DNA of 64,000 nt from positions 1,922,001 through 1,986,000 of the forward strand of contig NZ_DAJPEN010000001.1 of the NCBI RefSeq assembly GCF_025993685.1, written 5' to 3'. The notes under the pieces are model-generated. The model ran no database searches. It was not told where the DNA came from and saw only the letters and a program-made list of their open reading frames with translations. A program made the position numbers and the translations under genes. Positions 7,786-16,298 of the stretch are shown in pieces; position 1 is the first letter of the stretch, and each line of letters begins with the position of its first letter. The stretch comes from Bacteroides mediterraneensis (GTDB lineage: Bacteria > Bacteroidota > Bacteroidia > Bacteroidales > Bacteroidaceae).

Positions 7786-9651
7786 TCAGCCCTCAATTTC
7801 ACTCAATTCCAGCCAGCGCATGGTCTTCTCGTCGAGCTCGTCATTCAGGGCTGGCAGACGTTTCGATTTCTCCGTCAATTCGTCTACGCTCAACGTGCCA
7901 CTGCACAAGTCGGCTTCCAACAGCTTCTTTTCCTCCTCCAGGGTAGCAATGTCTTTTTCCAGCTGTTCCAGCTCTTTCCGCTCCTTGAACGTCAGACGGC
8001 GTTTTTCGTTCAACCGGACACGCTGGGTCTTGTCCTCCTTCGGTTTGGCGGCCTCCTTATCGTGTTCCGCTTTGGCCAGCTTCCAGTCGCGGTAGTCGGA
8101 ATAATTGCCCGGGAAATCTCGGATGTCACCCTGACCTTTGAACACCAGCAGATGGTCGACCACCTTGTCCATGAAATAACGGTCGTGGCTCACCACGATG
8201 ACGCATCCCTTGAAGTTCTGCAAATACTCCTCCAGCACCTGCAAAGTCACGATGTCCAGGTCGTTGGTCGGCTCATCGAGTACCAGGAAGTTCGGGTTCC
8301 GCATCAGCACCGTACAGAGATACAGACGGCGGCGTTCTCCCCCGCTCAACTTATACACATAACTGTGCTGTGTTTCGGGAGTGAACAGGAAATGCTGCAG
8401 GAACTGCGAGGCCGTAAGCCGCTTGCCGTTGCCCAATTCAATCACCTCGGCAATGTCGGTAATCACGTCAATCACCTTCATCTGCTCGTTGAACTTCAGT
8501 CCCTCCTGCGAGTAATAACCGAAACGGACGGTCTCACCGATGTCCAGTGTTCCGCTGTCTGCCTTCTCCAGTCCCATCAGAATCTTGATAAACGTCGACT
8601 TGCCGGTACCGTTGTTGCCCACGATACCCATCTTCTCATAACGGGCGAAGACGTACGAAAAATCATCCAGTATCACCAGGTCGCCGAAACGCTTGCAGAG
8701 ATGGTCGGCCTCGAAAATTTTCGAACCGATGTACGACGCCTTGACATCCAATTTCACGTTCGAGTCATAGCTCCGCTGCTTGGCCACCTTCTCCAGTTCA
8801 TAGAACGCTTCTTCCCGATAGCGGGCCTTGTGGCCGCGGGCCTGCGGCATCCGCCGCATCCACTCCAACTCCGTGCGATACAGATTGTTGGCACGGGCAA
8901 TTTCCGCATTGGTCGCCTCGATGCGCTCCTGACGTTTTTCCAGGTAATAACTGTAATTTCCTTTATAAGAATACAGCTGGCGGTTGTCTATCTCTATGAT
9001 TTCCGAGCATACCCGGTCCAGAAAATAACGGTCGTGCGTCACCATGAGCAGGCTCAGGCTTCCACGGTTCAGGTATTCCTCCAGCCACTCGGTCATGTCC
9101 AGGTCGAGATGGTTGGTCGGCTCGTCCAGAATCAGCAGGTCCGGTTCCGTAATCAGCACATTAGCCAGTGCCACCCGCTTCAGCTGTCCACCGGACAAGT
9201 GTCCGATTTTCTGGGAAAAGTCGCGGATTTTCAGCTGCGAGAGAATCTGCTTGGCCCGGCGTTCGTAATCCCACGCCTTCTCGTGCTCCATTCGTGCCAG
9301 CAGGTCATCCAATCCGGGATTGCCGGGTGTTTCCATGCACCGTTCGTATTCCTTGATCAGTTCCACCGTGGAATTGCCATGATAGAAACATGCCTCGAGC
9401 ACGGTCAGTTCTTCGGGATATTTCGGGCTCTGTTCCAGATACCCCACGCGCAGGTCACGACGGAAAGTGATTTTCCCTTCGTCATAACCTTCCTTTCCCG
9501 CCAGGATATTCAGCAAGGTGGTCTTGCCCGAACCGTTCTTGGCAATCAGTCCGATGCGCTGTCCTTCCGCAATGCCAAAAGATATTTCATTAAAAAGCAC
9601 CAAGTCGCCGAACGACTTGGTCAGGTTTTCTACTTGTAAATAAGGAGTCAT
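7786..9651 (-). CDS. ABC-F family ATPase (Uup-like)
   Basis: The 621-residue protein has two ABC ATPase domains in one chain and no membrane segment. The Walker A motifs are AKNGSGKTT (near residue 40) and GNNGTGKST (near residue 350). The signatures are LSGGQLKRVALA and LSGGERRRLYLC, and the Walker B motifs are LLILDEPTNHLD and FLVLDEPTNDLD. A charged coiled-coil tail (about 540-610, KERKELEQLEKDIATLEEEK) resembles Uup. ABC-F proteins act at ribosomes or on DNA/translation intermediates rather than in transport. It is the last gene of a leftward cluster, 33 nt after the DUF3805/3806 gene, and its stop codon abuts repeat array 1. Confidence 0.92.
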   Translation of the reverse strand: MTPYLQVENLTKSFGDLVLFNEISFGIAEGQRIGLIAKNGSGKTTLLNILAGKEGYDEGKITFRRDLRVGYLEQSPKYPEELTVLEACFYHGNSTVELIKEYERCMETPGNPGLDDLLARMEHEKAWDYERRAKQILSQLKIRDFSQKIGHLSGGQLKRVALANVLITEPDLLILDEPTNHLDLDMTEWLEEYLNRGSLSLLMVTHDRYFLDRVCSEIIEIDNRQLYSYKGNYSYYLEKRQERIEATNAEIARANNLYRTELEWMRRMPQARGHKARYREEAFYELEKVAKQRSYDSNVKLDVKASYIGSKIFEADHLCKRFGDLVILDDFSYVFARYEKMGIVGNNGTGKSTFIKILMGLEKADSGTLDIGETVRFGYYSQEGLKFNEQMKVIDVITDIAEVIELGNGKRLTASQFLQHFLFTPETQHSYVYKLSGGERRRLYLCTVLMRNPNFLVLDEPTNDLDIVTLQVLEEYLQNFKGCVIVVSHDRYFMDKVVDHLLVFKGQGDIRDFPGNYSDYRDWKLAKAEHDKEAAKPKEDKTQRVRLNEKRRLTFKERKELEQLEKDIATLEEEKKLLEADLCSGTLSVDELTEKSKRLPALNDELDEKTMRWLELSEIEG

Positions 9652-9684
9652 AATTGATTGCTTCTAAAGTCACCGGCAGAAGGC

Positions 9685-10509
9685 TCAATCCATGGCCGCT
9701 TCCACCTCGTTCTTAATCCGTTCGAATTCCGCTTTCAGGTTGCACGGTTGTCCGTTGCGCACCTTGTCCCAAATCAGGGCTACCGGATTCACCCTCACCT
9801 TCGAGCCGCCGAACTGCAAGGCCGGATATTCTTTCGGTCCGTCGATGACCGTCACCCATTCCATGCCGTCCATCTCATTGACCAGTATCACACCGAAAGC
9901 CATGCCGAATCCTTCCCACGCCTGACGCTGCTTGGGGTTGAAGCGCCCGCTGTCCATCACCTTCTGCAGGTTTGCCAAATCGGCTTCCGTACCCGTGAAG
10001 TCCTTGGTCAGCTGCTTCTTGACCGTGGAAACGGCCCAGTCGTAGTCTTCGTTTATCTGGTTGATTTCCAACACCCGCACCGGGATGACGGCTTTCACCG
10101 GCTTGTCGGAAGCCCCGCGCACCTTCAACGAAGCCACAATCGCTTCTCCGGCTTTCGGGCTGTCTCCCTTGACCACGGTAAACGAACATTCCACCGAAAT
10201 CTCGCCCCGTCCGGTCACCCAGATGTGCGTAGTGTACCACACATTGTTTTCCTGAAAGCTCTCGGCCGAATAGACGCAGTCCCAGTTTCCCAGCTTTACT
10301 TTCTTGGCTCCGCGCACTTCGCGCACCTCATCCTCCATGCACGCTTCGGCATAATCCGCCCCTTCGCCCCGATAGGCAGAAATGCGGAAATTGCCGTTCC
10401 ACTTGTCCGGATTATAAAACAGGAAGCTGTCTTCCGTATCCTCAAATTCACACCAGTTGTCGGGGTACTCCAGTGAAAACCACGCCCCCGGAGAGATATA
10501 TTTTTTCAT
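9685..10509 (-). CDS. DUF3805/DUF3806 domain protein
   Basis: The 274-residue cytoplasmic protein has no signal peptide. The first half (about 1-150, opening KKYISPGAWFSLEYPDNWCEF) fits DUF3805. The second half (about 165-272, with FNPKQRQAWEGFGMAFGVIL and VTVIDGPKEYPALQFG) fits DUF3806. The pairing is one I recall from Bacteroides proteins of unknown function; the assignment is by recognition, not search. It lies 33-39 nt from its neighbours in a leftward cluster with a VOC protein and an ABC-F ATPase, so co-transcription is likely. No catalytic motif stands out. Confidence 0.75.
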   Translation of the reverse strand: MKKYISPGAWFSLEYPDNWCEFEDTEDSFLFYNPDKWNGNFRISAYRGEGADYAEACMEDEVREVRGAKKVKLGNWDCVYSAESFQENNVWYTTHIWVTGRGEISVECSFTVVKGDSPKAGEAIVASLKVRGASDKPVKAVIPVRVLEINQINEDYDWAVSTVKKQLTKDFTGTEADLANLQKVMDSGRFNPKQRQAWEGFGMAFGVILVNEMDGMEWVTVIDGPKEYPALQFGGSKVRVNPVALIWDKVRNGQPCNLKAEFERIKNEVEAAMD

Positions 10510-10548
10510 AACACGTTTGTTTTATGTTCGTATGCCCATCGGACTGAT

Positions 10549-10926
10549 TTACTTCAGCGGAAGAATCTCAATCCAATAATCATCCGGGTCGTTGATGAAA
10601 TACAGTCCCATCTGCTCATTTTCGAAGCAGACGCATCCCATTTCCTTGTGAAACTTGCGGGCCTCGTCGTAGTCGCCTGCCACCCGCAGACAGAGATGAC
10701 TTTCATTCTCACCCAGCTCATACGCTTCGGTATGGTCACGCAGCCAGGTCAGTTCCAACAGGAAATCCGAACTACCGTCGGTGAGGTACACCAGGATGAA
10801 CGAACCGTCGGCCGCTTCCTTGCGGTGAGACTCGTGCAGGCCCAGCGCCTTCTCATAAAACTGGATACTTTTTTCGAGGTTGGTCACGTTGATATTGAAA
10901 TGGTCAAATCTTCCTTTTATTTCCAT
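10549..10926 (-). CDS. VOC (glyoxalase/bleomycin resistance) family protein
   Basis: The 125-residue protein has the two beta-alpha-beta-beta-beta repeats of the vicinal oxygen chelate fold. It opens FDHFNINVTNLEKSIQFYEKALGL, with the metal-ligand His near residue 8, and closes with LYFINDPDDYWIEILPL, with the ligand Glu near the end. An internal His and Glu (ELTWLRDHTEAYELGENESHLCLRV, in two parts) could complete the site. This layout is close to lactoylglutathione lyase-like proteins, but the substrate is not determined; Bacteroidales generally lack glutathione. It sits in the leftward cluster with 31-39 nt gaps on both sides. Confidence 0.85.
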   Translation of the reverse strand: MEIKGRFDHFNINVTNLEKSIQFYEKALGLHESHRKEAADGSFILVYLTDGSSDFLLELTWLRDHTEAYELGENESHLCLRVAGDYDEARKFHKEMGCVCFENEQMGLYFINDPDDYWIEILPLK

Positions 10927-10957
10927 GTCTTTTTCTATTTTAGTTTTCTACAATATA

Positions 10958-11683
10958 TCAATCCAAGTCTGTCTGCTGGCCCCTACGAGCAGGTACCCAC
11001 ACACGTGTGCCCTCCTGTGCGGCTAACGGGACGAAAGCCCTTGCCTTTCGGTAAGATTCGTCGAAATGCATCGGTACAAAGATAGCAGTTTTTATCCGTT
11101 TCACAAACTGCAAAGGGCCCCGCATGTATTCCCGTCCCAGCCGGGGATCGACCGGAAACAGTACCACATCCATCCGGTCGGTATAAGCAGCAATGTCTTC
11201 CAATTCCCGGAGAAAGAAACCTTCATCACGCTTCCATTCCGCTTCCGGACTCTCGTCCATCCAGTGCCAGTTGTTCAGGTCGCCGGCGTGAAACACCGTT
11301 TTTCCCTCTATCTTCACCAAGAACGAAACACCGATGTCGGTCGAACCAAAGGCATGGATTTCCAGACAATCATCCTGAAACACATCGCCTTTCCGCATCC
11401 GAATTACTTTCCGTTCCTGTTCTTCCTCGGCAGAAAGCATAATGTCGCGCGAAAACACATATACGATGTCCGGCCGAAACGCACTCCACGACAACACTTC
11501 CCGGTTGAAATGGTCGTAATGGGAATGGCTGGCCAGCACATACAGCCGTCCTTCCCGTGAAAGAATTTCTTTGTGCAAAATTCCCTTATCGTCCGACCGG
11601 GAATCTTCAAAATAATCAAATACGATGGTATAGCCTTCGCCCAACAGGGCAAAGCCGCTATGATACAGATACACCAGTTTCAT
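10958..11683 (-). CDS. Metallo-beta-lactamase-fold hydrolase (UlaG-like)
   Basis: The 241-residue protein starts KLVYLYHSGFALLGEGYTIV, the usual opening strand of UlaG/YtnP-type MBL proteins. The metal motif ASHSHYDHFNREV (HxHxDH form) lies near residue 55. Further ligands are likely in VFHAGDLNNWHW (about 133) and at the His in IFVPMHFDESY (about 208). It has no signal peptide. It overlaps nothing but starts 5 nt after the transglutaminase-like gene, so translational coupling is likely. Substrate cannot be inferred; relatives cleave phosphoesters, lactones or similar bonds. Confidence 0.85.
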   Translation of the reverse strand: MKLVYLYHSGFALLGEGYTIVFDYFEDSRSDDKGILHKEILSREGRLYVLASHSHYDHFNREVLSWSAFRPDIVYVFSRDIMLSAEEEQERKVIRMRKGDVFQDDCLEIHAFGSTDIGVSFLVKIEGKTVFHAGDLNNWHWMDESPEAEWKRDEGFFLRELEDIAAYTDRMDVVLFPVDPRLGREYMRGPLQFVKRIKTAIFVPMHFDESYRKARAFVPLAAQEGTRVWVPARRGQQTDLD

Positions 11684-11688
11684 GAGGT

Positions 11689-12900
11689 TTATTTTCCAGC
11701 TATGGGTTGTACGTATGCCCGCGTGGCCTTGTCTATTTCAAGGAACATGTAGTTCACCTTTCCCGAATGAATCAGGTCTTTATGTTCGTTGTAGATGCGG
11801 GTGGCATATTCCTTGGATTTTTCGAACATGAACTTCGACACACTCTCCTGCGACTTGCCCGCCATGGTAGAATCCAGTTTCTCTTCCGGGAAGAAGTCGT
11901 CCAGATTCACGTCGCCAATCATGGACGTTTCCAGGAAATGAATGTTCCGGTGCAGACGGTCCGTGTAATAACCCACGAACATGTGGCCCGGCACCCGCAC
12001 CAGAATCGGGTTGATATTGACGGCTTTCAGCAAAGAGGCAAACAGCACACTTCCGTCCACACAATTAATCTGGGCCGATTTCAGGGCATCGTCGAACGTC
12101 CGCACCCGCTGGGTGAACACCACGTTCGAAGAAAGGCTGCTGTTGCTGATAGAACTATACTTGAAGCCTCTTTTCTGCAACACATACCACAAGGCATACA
12201 CCTGCTTGTCGACCACCGTCGTATCCTTGCTCTGATACCCCCAGAAACGGTTGACGATGCGCGAATCGAGGGCCTCGCGCAACACCTGGCTGATGTTCGG
12301 GTTATCCTCGTTCACATACGCGGCAAAGAACTCACCCGTATCGTGAAACTTCATATTGCTGTCGATATACCCCAACAGACACTCGTTGATGCTGCGCACG
12401 GAATAGGTATGCACTGCCGAATACACCCGCCCGTTGTTCAGCTTCGCCTGCACGGACACGGTGACCGGCATGGCCTGCGTATTCTCCAGCAACGCCTGGT
12501 AATTCCATATCACATCGGGAAAAATCAGGTATTCCTTTCCCGACTCAGGCAAAATAAATTCTGAAATCGAATGTGCAAAGAACGGAGTTTCGGCCAGTTC
12601 GATGTGAAGTTTACTGTTGGCATGAGGACTGCGTATCTTGATGGCGATACACGATTTGGGATTGCCCAGATAGGTACTGTCACCCGGCACAATCAACCGG
12701 GCATCGGTTGTGGCGGTGGAAAGAATCGTGACCGGGAAAATGTTTCCACCCAGTTCGTCAGTAATTTCCAATCCGGATGAAAAAGGTTCATACCTATAAA
12801 TATATAAAGTCGCGGCAATGGCCGTCAGAACGGCCAGCACGCAAGTGGCCACTTTCCATTTATTCTCTTTCCTGATTTTAAACTTTTCCAGTAACATCAT
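11689..12900 (-). CDS. Membrane-anchored transglutaminase-like protein
   Basis: The 403-residue protein has one N-terminal membrane helix (about residues 16-33, VATCVLAVLTAIAATLYIY) that would place the rest outside the cytoplasm. The C-terminal half holds a transglutaminase/protease-like core. The Cys is in NCVDGSVLFASLLKA (about 280), the His in VRVPGHMFVGYY (about 303), and an acidic residue in HFLETSMIGD. These fit a papain-like Cys-His-Asp/Glu triad. The start is set at ATG 12900; a TAnnTTTG match at 12903-12910 would give almost no leader. It begins the leftward cluster ending in the ABC-F gene. Target unknown; peptidase or cross-linking activity is inferred only from the fold. Confidence 0.7.
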   Translation of the reverse strand: MMLLEKFKIRKENKWKVATCVLAVLTAIAATLYIYRYEPFSSGLEITDELGGNIFPVTILSTATTDARLIVPGDSTYLGNPKSCIAIKIRSPHANSKLHIELAETPFFAHSISEFILPESGKEYLIFPDVIWNYQALLENTQAMPVTVSVQAKLNNGRVYSAVHTYSVRSINECLLGYIDSNMKFHDTGEFFAAYVNEDNPNISQVLREALDSRIVNRFWGYQSKDTTVVDKQVYALWYVLQKRGFKYSSISNSSLSSNVVFTQRVRTFDDALKSAQINCVDGSVLFASLLKAVNINPILVRVPGHMFVGYYTDRLHRNIHFLETSMIGDVNLDDFFPEEKLDSTMAGKSQESVSKFMFEKSKEYATRIYNEHKDLIHSGKVNYMFLEIDKATRAYVQPIAGK

Positions 12901-12975
12901 CACAAAATTACCCGTTAAAAAACACCGGAGCAGACCCGGATAAAAAACTTCCCCCGTGCCTGCTCCGGCCTGCGG

Positions 12976-13353
12976 TTATCTCACCGCAATACTTTCTATT
13001 TCTACCAGCACTCCTTTCGGCAAAGCCTTTACGGCCACAGCCGAACGAGCCGGGAAATCGCCCTCGAAATACTGGGCATACACGGCATTCATGTCGCCAA
13101 ACAAGGCCATATCAGACAGGAATACCGTAGTTTTCACTACATTGGCAGTAGTCAGTCCGGCTTCAGCCAGCACGTTCTTGATGTTTTCAAACACCCGTGT
13201 GGTCTGTTCCTTGATTCCACCTTCCACTACCTCGCCTGTAGCCGGATCTACCGGAATCTGTCCAGACAAGAATACCATACCGTTCACTTCCACAGCCTGG
13301 CTGTATGGGCCAATGGCAGCAGGAGCCTTTTCTGTAAAAATTACTTTTTTCAT
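12976..13353 (-). CDS. ridA: RidA family enamine/imine deaminase
   Basis: The 125-residue protein matches RidA/YjgF length and pattern throughout: IGPYSQAVEVNGMVFLSGQIPVD at the start, the conserved Arg in FPARSAVAV near residue 103, and the closing VEIESIA. RidA hydrolyses reactive enamine and imine intermediates, such as 2-aminoacrylate made by PLP enzymes, and protects those enzymes. It is a cytosolic trimer in known cases. It lies alone between the transglutaminase-like gene and the rho leader, divergent from rho. Confidence 0.93.
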   Translation of the reverse strand: MKKVIFTEKAPAAIGPYSQAVEVNGMVFLSGQIPVDPATGEVVEGGIKEQTTRVFENIKNVLAEAGLTTANVVKTTVFLSDMALFGDMNAVYAQYFEGDFPARSAVAVKALPKGVLVEIESIAVR

Positions 13354-13660
13354 AAGAGTTAATCAATCATTTAAATTGTATTTTCAACGGCTAAATTAGC
13401 ACATTTCTTTCAATCGGGAGAGAGAAATACGAAAAAAAGTCACCATTTATTCGTGATTATCACAAAAAACACTTACTTTTGTCCTCGCAATGAAGCAAAA
13501 GGGTATCTGGAAACGTACTCCGTCTCCTGTTCCCCGGTTCAAAACAACAAACAATCAAAATCATTCGAAATTCAAATACGTGTGAAAGAGGGAGAAGGCC
13601 TCTTGAAGGTTTGTCATGTTTCACACGACCAATATTAATTATATCATTATTAACCATTTT
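13354..13660 (+). other. ridA-rho divergent intergenic region and long rho leader
   Basis: This 307-bp gap contains the predicted rho promoter at 13474-13481 and, after it, a leader of about 170 nt before the rho ATG. I see no other gene. Rho mRNAs in other bacteria are autoregulated by termination in their leader, and the C-rich stretch around 13517-13540 could serve as an entry site. That is inference. Confidence 0.35.
13474..13481 (+). promoter_or_regulatory. Promoter -7 element of rho
   Basis: TACTTTTG fits TAnnTTTG. A TTTG box is not present at the expected -33 position. Transcription would start near 13488. Confidence 0.45.
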
Positions 13661-15673
13661 ATGTACAATATCATTCAATTAAACGACAAGGATTTGTCGG
13701 AATTGCAGCAGATTGCCAAAGAGTTGGGTCTGAAAAAAACCGATTCGCTGCGAAAAGAAGAATTGGTGTACCGCATTCTGGACGAACAAGCGATTGTCGG
13801 TGCCACCAAAAAAGTGGCCGCCCAACAAAACAATGAAGAACGCAAAGAAGGACAGCCACGCAAGCGTTCACGCATCAGCATAAAGAAAGAAGGGGACAAG
13901 GTGTACACCGCCACCAAAGACAAAGCACAAAAACTGGAAGTCAACACCCCTGTCCTTCCAGCCCCTACACCTTTATTTAAAGAAATACCTGTTCCGACCG
14001 AAAATACAATGAAAGAAACGGCACCTGCCGAAGGGGAAGCCATCCAAGCAGAGGCTCCGGCTGCTGAGGAAAAACCTAAAGCAAAACGGGGACGGAAACC
14101 AGGTTCCAAAAATAAATCAACCTTGGCAAAAGAAGCACTCGAAGCAGAAAAGAAACAAAAAGAAGAAACAACCGCAACAGCTGCCCCCCTTCCTCTTGAC
14201 GATGACATGGAGCTGCCGCCGTTGGACTTAAGCAATAATGACTTTATTCCTATAGAAGACCTTCCGTCAGAAAAATTTGAGATACCCTCAGAACTGCTTG
14301 GCAAATTTGAAGCAACCAAAATGGAGGCTCCTGCTCCAGTTCCGGCCAAAGAGGGCAAACAAAAATTCCAGCCGCGCCAGACTCGCCAGAACAACCGGAT
14401 CAACCGGAACAACAATAACAACAACCAAGGAAAAGACAATAATACACAGCCGAACGGCCAGAACAATCCTGCGGGACAATCGGCTGCCACCTCTACGGAA
14501 GTACCGGCCAACGCCACAGCTCCCGCACCAAAACCTGTAGAAAAGGCATACGACTTCGATGATATCTTGCAGGGAACCGGCGTGCTGGAAATCATGCCCG
14601 ACGGCTACGGCTTCCTTCGTTCTTCCGATTACAATTATCTTTCTTCACCCGATGACATCTACGTGTCACAGTCACAAATCAAACTGCTCGGACTGAAAAC
14701 CGGCGACGTGGTAGAAGGTACCATCCGTCCGCCAAAAGAAGGTGAAAAATATTTTCCGCTGGTCAAGGTATCTAAAATCAACGGACTCGACCCGGCTCTG
14801 GTACGCGACCGTATTCCGTTTGACCACCTGACTCCTCTCTTCCCCGACGAAAAATTCAAATTGTGCAAGGGATACAACGACAACCTCTCGGCCCGCGTGG
14901 TCGATTTGTTCGCGCCTATCGGTAAAGGACAGCGTGCCCTGATTGTGGCACAACCGAAGACCGGTAAGACCATCCTGATGAAAGACATAGCCAACGCCAT
15001 TGCAGCCAACCATCCGGAAGTGTATATGATTATGTTGCTCATTGACGAGCGTCCGGAAGAAGTGACCGACATGGCACGCAGCGTAAAGGCCGAAGTGATT
15101 GCTTCTACGTTCGACGAACCGGCTGAACGCCACGTGAAGATTGCGGGCATCGTATTGGAAAAAGCCAAACGTATGGTAGAATGCGGACATGATGTAGTGA
15201 TTTTCCTCGACTCTATCACCCGCCTGGCCCGTGCCTACAACACGGTTTCTCCGGCATCGGGCAAGGTACTGTCTGGTGGTGTGGATGCCAACGCATTGCA
15301 CAAGCCCAAACGTTTCTTCGGCGCAGCCCGTAACATTGAAGGGGGAGGCTCACTGACCATCGTGGCTACCGCCCTGATTGATACCGGCTCGAAGATGGAT
15401 GAAGTGATTTTCGAGGAATTCAAGGGAACAGGTAACATGGAACTGCAGCTGGACCGCAACCTGAGCAACAAGCGTATCTTCCCGGCTGTCAACATCGTGG
15501 CCTCAAGTACCCGCCGCGACGACCTGCTGCTGGACAAGACCACACTCGACCGCATGTGGATTCTCCGCAAATACCTGGCAGACATGAATCCGATAGAAGC
15601 CATGGATTTCGTGAAAGACCGCCTGGAAAAGACCAAGGACAACGACGAATTCCTGATGAGCATGAACTCTTGA
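13661..15673 (+). CDS. rho: Transcription termination factor Rho with long disordered insertion
   Basis: The start at ATG 13661 (MYNIIQLNDKDLSELQQIAK) gives 670 residues, about 250 more than E. coli Rho. A short Rho-N/SAP-like segment (1-45) is followed by roughly 250 low-complexity residues. These are rich in Ala, Pro, Lys and Glu, with an AT-hook-like KRGRKPGSKNK and an Asn/Gln-rich run near 240-275. The RNA-binding cold-shock-like domain (ILQGTGVLEIMPDGYGFLRS) and the ATPase follow, with Walker A VAQPKTGKT, Walker B VVIFLDSITRLAR and the Q/R-loop region near FGAARNIEGGGSLT. Rho is a hexameric RNA helicase that ends transcripts. A disordered insertion in B. thetaiotaomicron Rho has been linked to phase separation. 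An upstream in-frame ATG at 13616 is less likely. Confidence 0.95.
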   Translation: MYNIIQLNDKDLSELQQIAKELGLKKTDSLRKEELVYRILDEQAIVGATKKVAAQQNNEERKEGQPRKRSRISIKKEGDKVYTATKDKAQKLEVNTPVLPAPTPLFKEIPVPTENTMKETAPAEGEAIQAEAPAAEEKPKAKRGRKPGSKNKSTLAKEALEAEKKQKEETTATAAPLPLDDDMELPPLDLSNNDFIPIEDLPSEKFEIPSELLGKFEATKMEAPAPVPAKEGKQKFQPRQTRQNNRINRNNNNNNQGKDNNTQPNGQNNPAGQSAATSTEVPANATAPAPKPVEKAYDFDDILQGTGVLEIMPDGYGFLRSSDYNYLSSPDDIYVSQSQIKLLGLKTGDVVEGTIRPPKEGEKYFPLVKVSKINGLDPALVRDRIPFDHLTPLFPDEKFKLCKGYNDNLSARVVDLFAPIGKGQRALIVAQPKTGKTILMKDIANAIAANHPEVYMIMLLIDERPEEVTDMARSVKAEVIASTFDEPAERHVKIAGIVLEKAKRMVECGHDVVIFLDSITRLARAYNTVSPASGKVLSGGVDANALHKPKRFFGAARNIEGGGSLTIVATALIDTGSKMDEVIFEEFKGTGNMELQLDRNLSNKRIFPAVNIVASSTRRDDLLLDKTTLDRMWILRKYLADMNPIEAMDFVKDRLEKTKDNDEFLMSMNS

Positions 15674-15690
15674 TGACAGTCAGCTATATA

Positions 15691-15735
15691 AAAAGAAAAG
15701 TCCCTTGCACCATGCGTGCAAGGGACTTTTCTTTT
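15691..15735. terminator. Bidirectional terminator between rho and the DUF3127 gene
   Basis: A perfect 19-bp inverted repeat (15691-15709 and 15717-15735) has a GC core AGTCCCTTGCA and flanking A- and T-runs on both sides of a 7-nt loop. It lies between two convergent genes and should act on both strands. Confidence 0.9.
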
Positions 15736-15750
15736 ACCTTTTATCCTTTC

Positions 15751-16122
15751 TCAAAACGGCAGGTCGTCTTTCTCATCTGTAGCAGAGAAATCGGCCGGAG
15801 CCGCATTCACCGGTGGGAAAGGAGCTTCCGTTGGAGGCATCTGAGGAGCTGCACCTACCCGTTCCACTTTCCAGGCACGGATACTGTTGAACCAGCGCCC
15901 CTGCCACTCACGGGCATCAATATCGAAAGACACATTCAGTTCCTCTCCTATCTGAATATTAAACTGTTTGATTTTGTCATCTCCAAAGACATCAAAGCAC
16001 ATACGACGCGGATACTGATCGTGTGTTTCAATGACATATTCTTGAACTTTCCACTCATTTCCGTTGCGTGAAGTACCACCTTTCGGCTCCAAAACTGCAA
16101 TCACTCTTCCTGCTAATTCCAT
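15751..16122 (-). CDS. DUF3127 protein (OB-fold/SSB-like)
   Basis: The 123-residue protein has the DUF3127 pattern, opening MELAGRVIAVLEPKGGTSRN, then EWKVQEYVIETHDQYPRRMCFDVFG and an IDAREWQGRWFNSIRAWKVE strand pair. The fold is predicted to be an OB-fold like single-stranded DNA-binding proteins. The C-terminus is a flexible Pro/Ala stretch ending in the acidic tip DEKDDLPF, which closely resembles the SSB tail that recruits repair proteins. This supports a DNA-maintenance role. It is convergent with rho and divergent from dnaN. Confidence 0.85.
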   Translation of the reverse strand: MELAGRVIAVLEPKGGTSRNGNEWKVQEYVIETHDQYPRRMCFDVFGDDKIKQFNIQIGEELNVSFDIDAREWQGRWFNSIRAWKVERVGAAPQMPPTEAPFPPVNAAPADFSATDEKDDLPF

Positions 16123-16219
16123 AAATATTATTTTTAAATTCGGTGACGAAATTACGACTTTCCACAGAAGAAAACTAATTTTTAAGACCTTTTTTTATGG
16201 GCTGTATGTAATCTTTTCG

Positions 16220-16227
16220 TAACTTTG
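16220..16227 (+). promoter_or_regulatory. Promoter -7 element of the dnaN operon
   Basis: TAACTTTG matches TAnnTTTG, about 70 nt before the dnaN ATG. No clear TTTG box is seen 19-21 nt upstream. Confidence 0.45.
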
Positions 16228-16298
16228 GCAATTGGTTTAAGGCATCCAAGGATGCTTTCGGAGAACAAGAACAAAATAAAAATAAATATAAAAGAACT

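Noticed and set aside
7677..8095. Protein-coding reading of the arrays on either strand
   Set aside because: Frames through the arrays exist because the repeat is AT-rich at its ends, but a 22-bp period shifts frame at each unit and the translations are basic and repetitive. The parts beyond the array are antisense to the ABC-F gene.
8062..9639. 525-codon plus-strand frame opposite the ABC-F gene
   Set aside because: Mirror frame of a protein with intact Walker motifs; no family resemblance.
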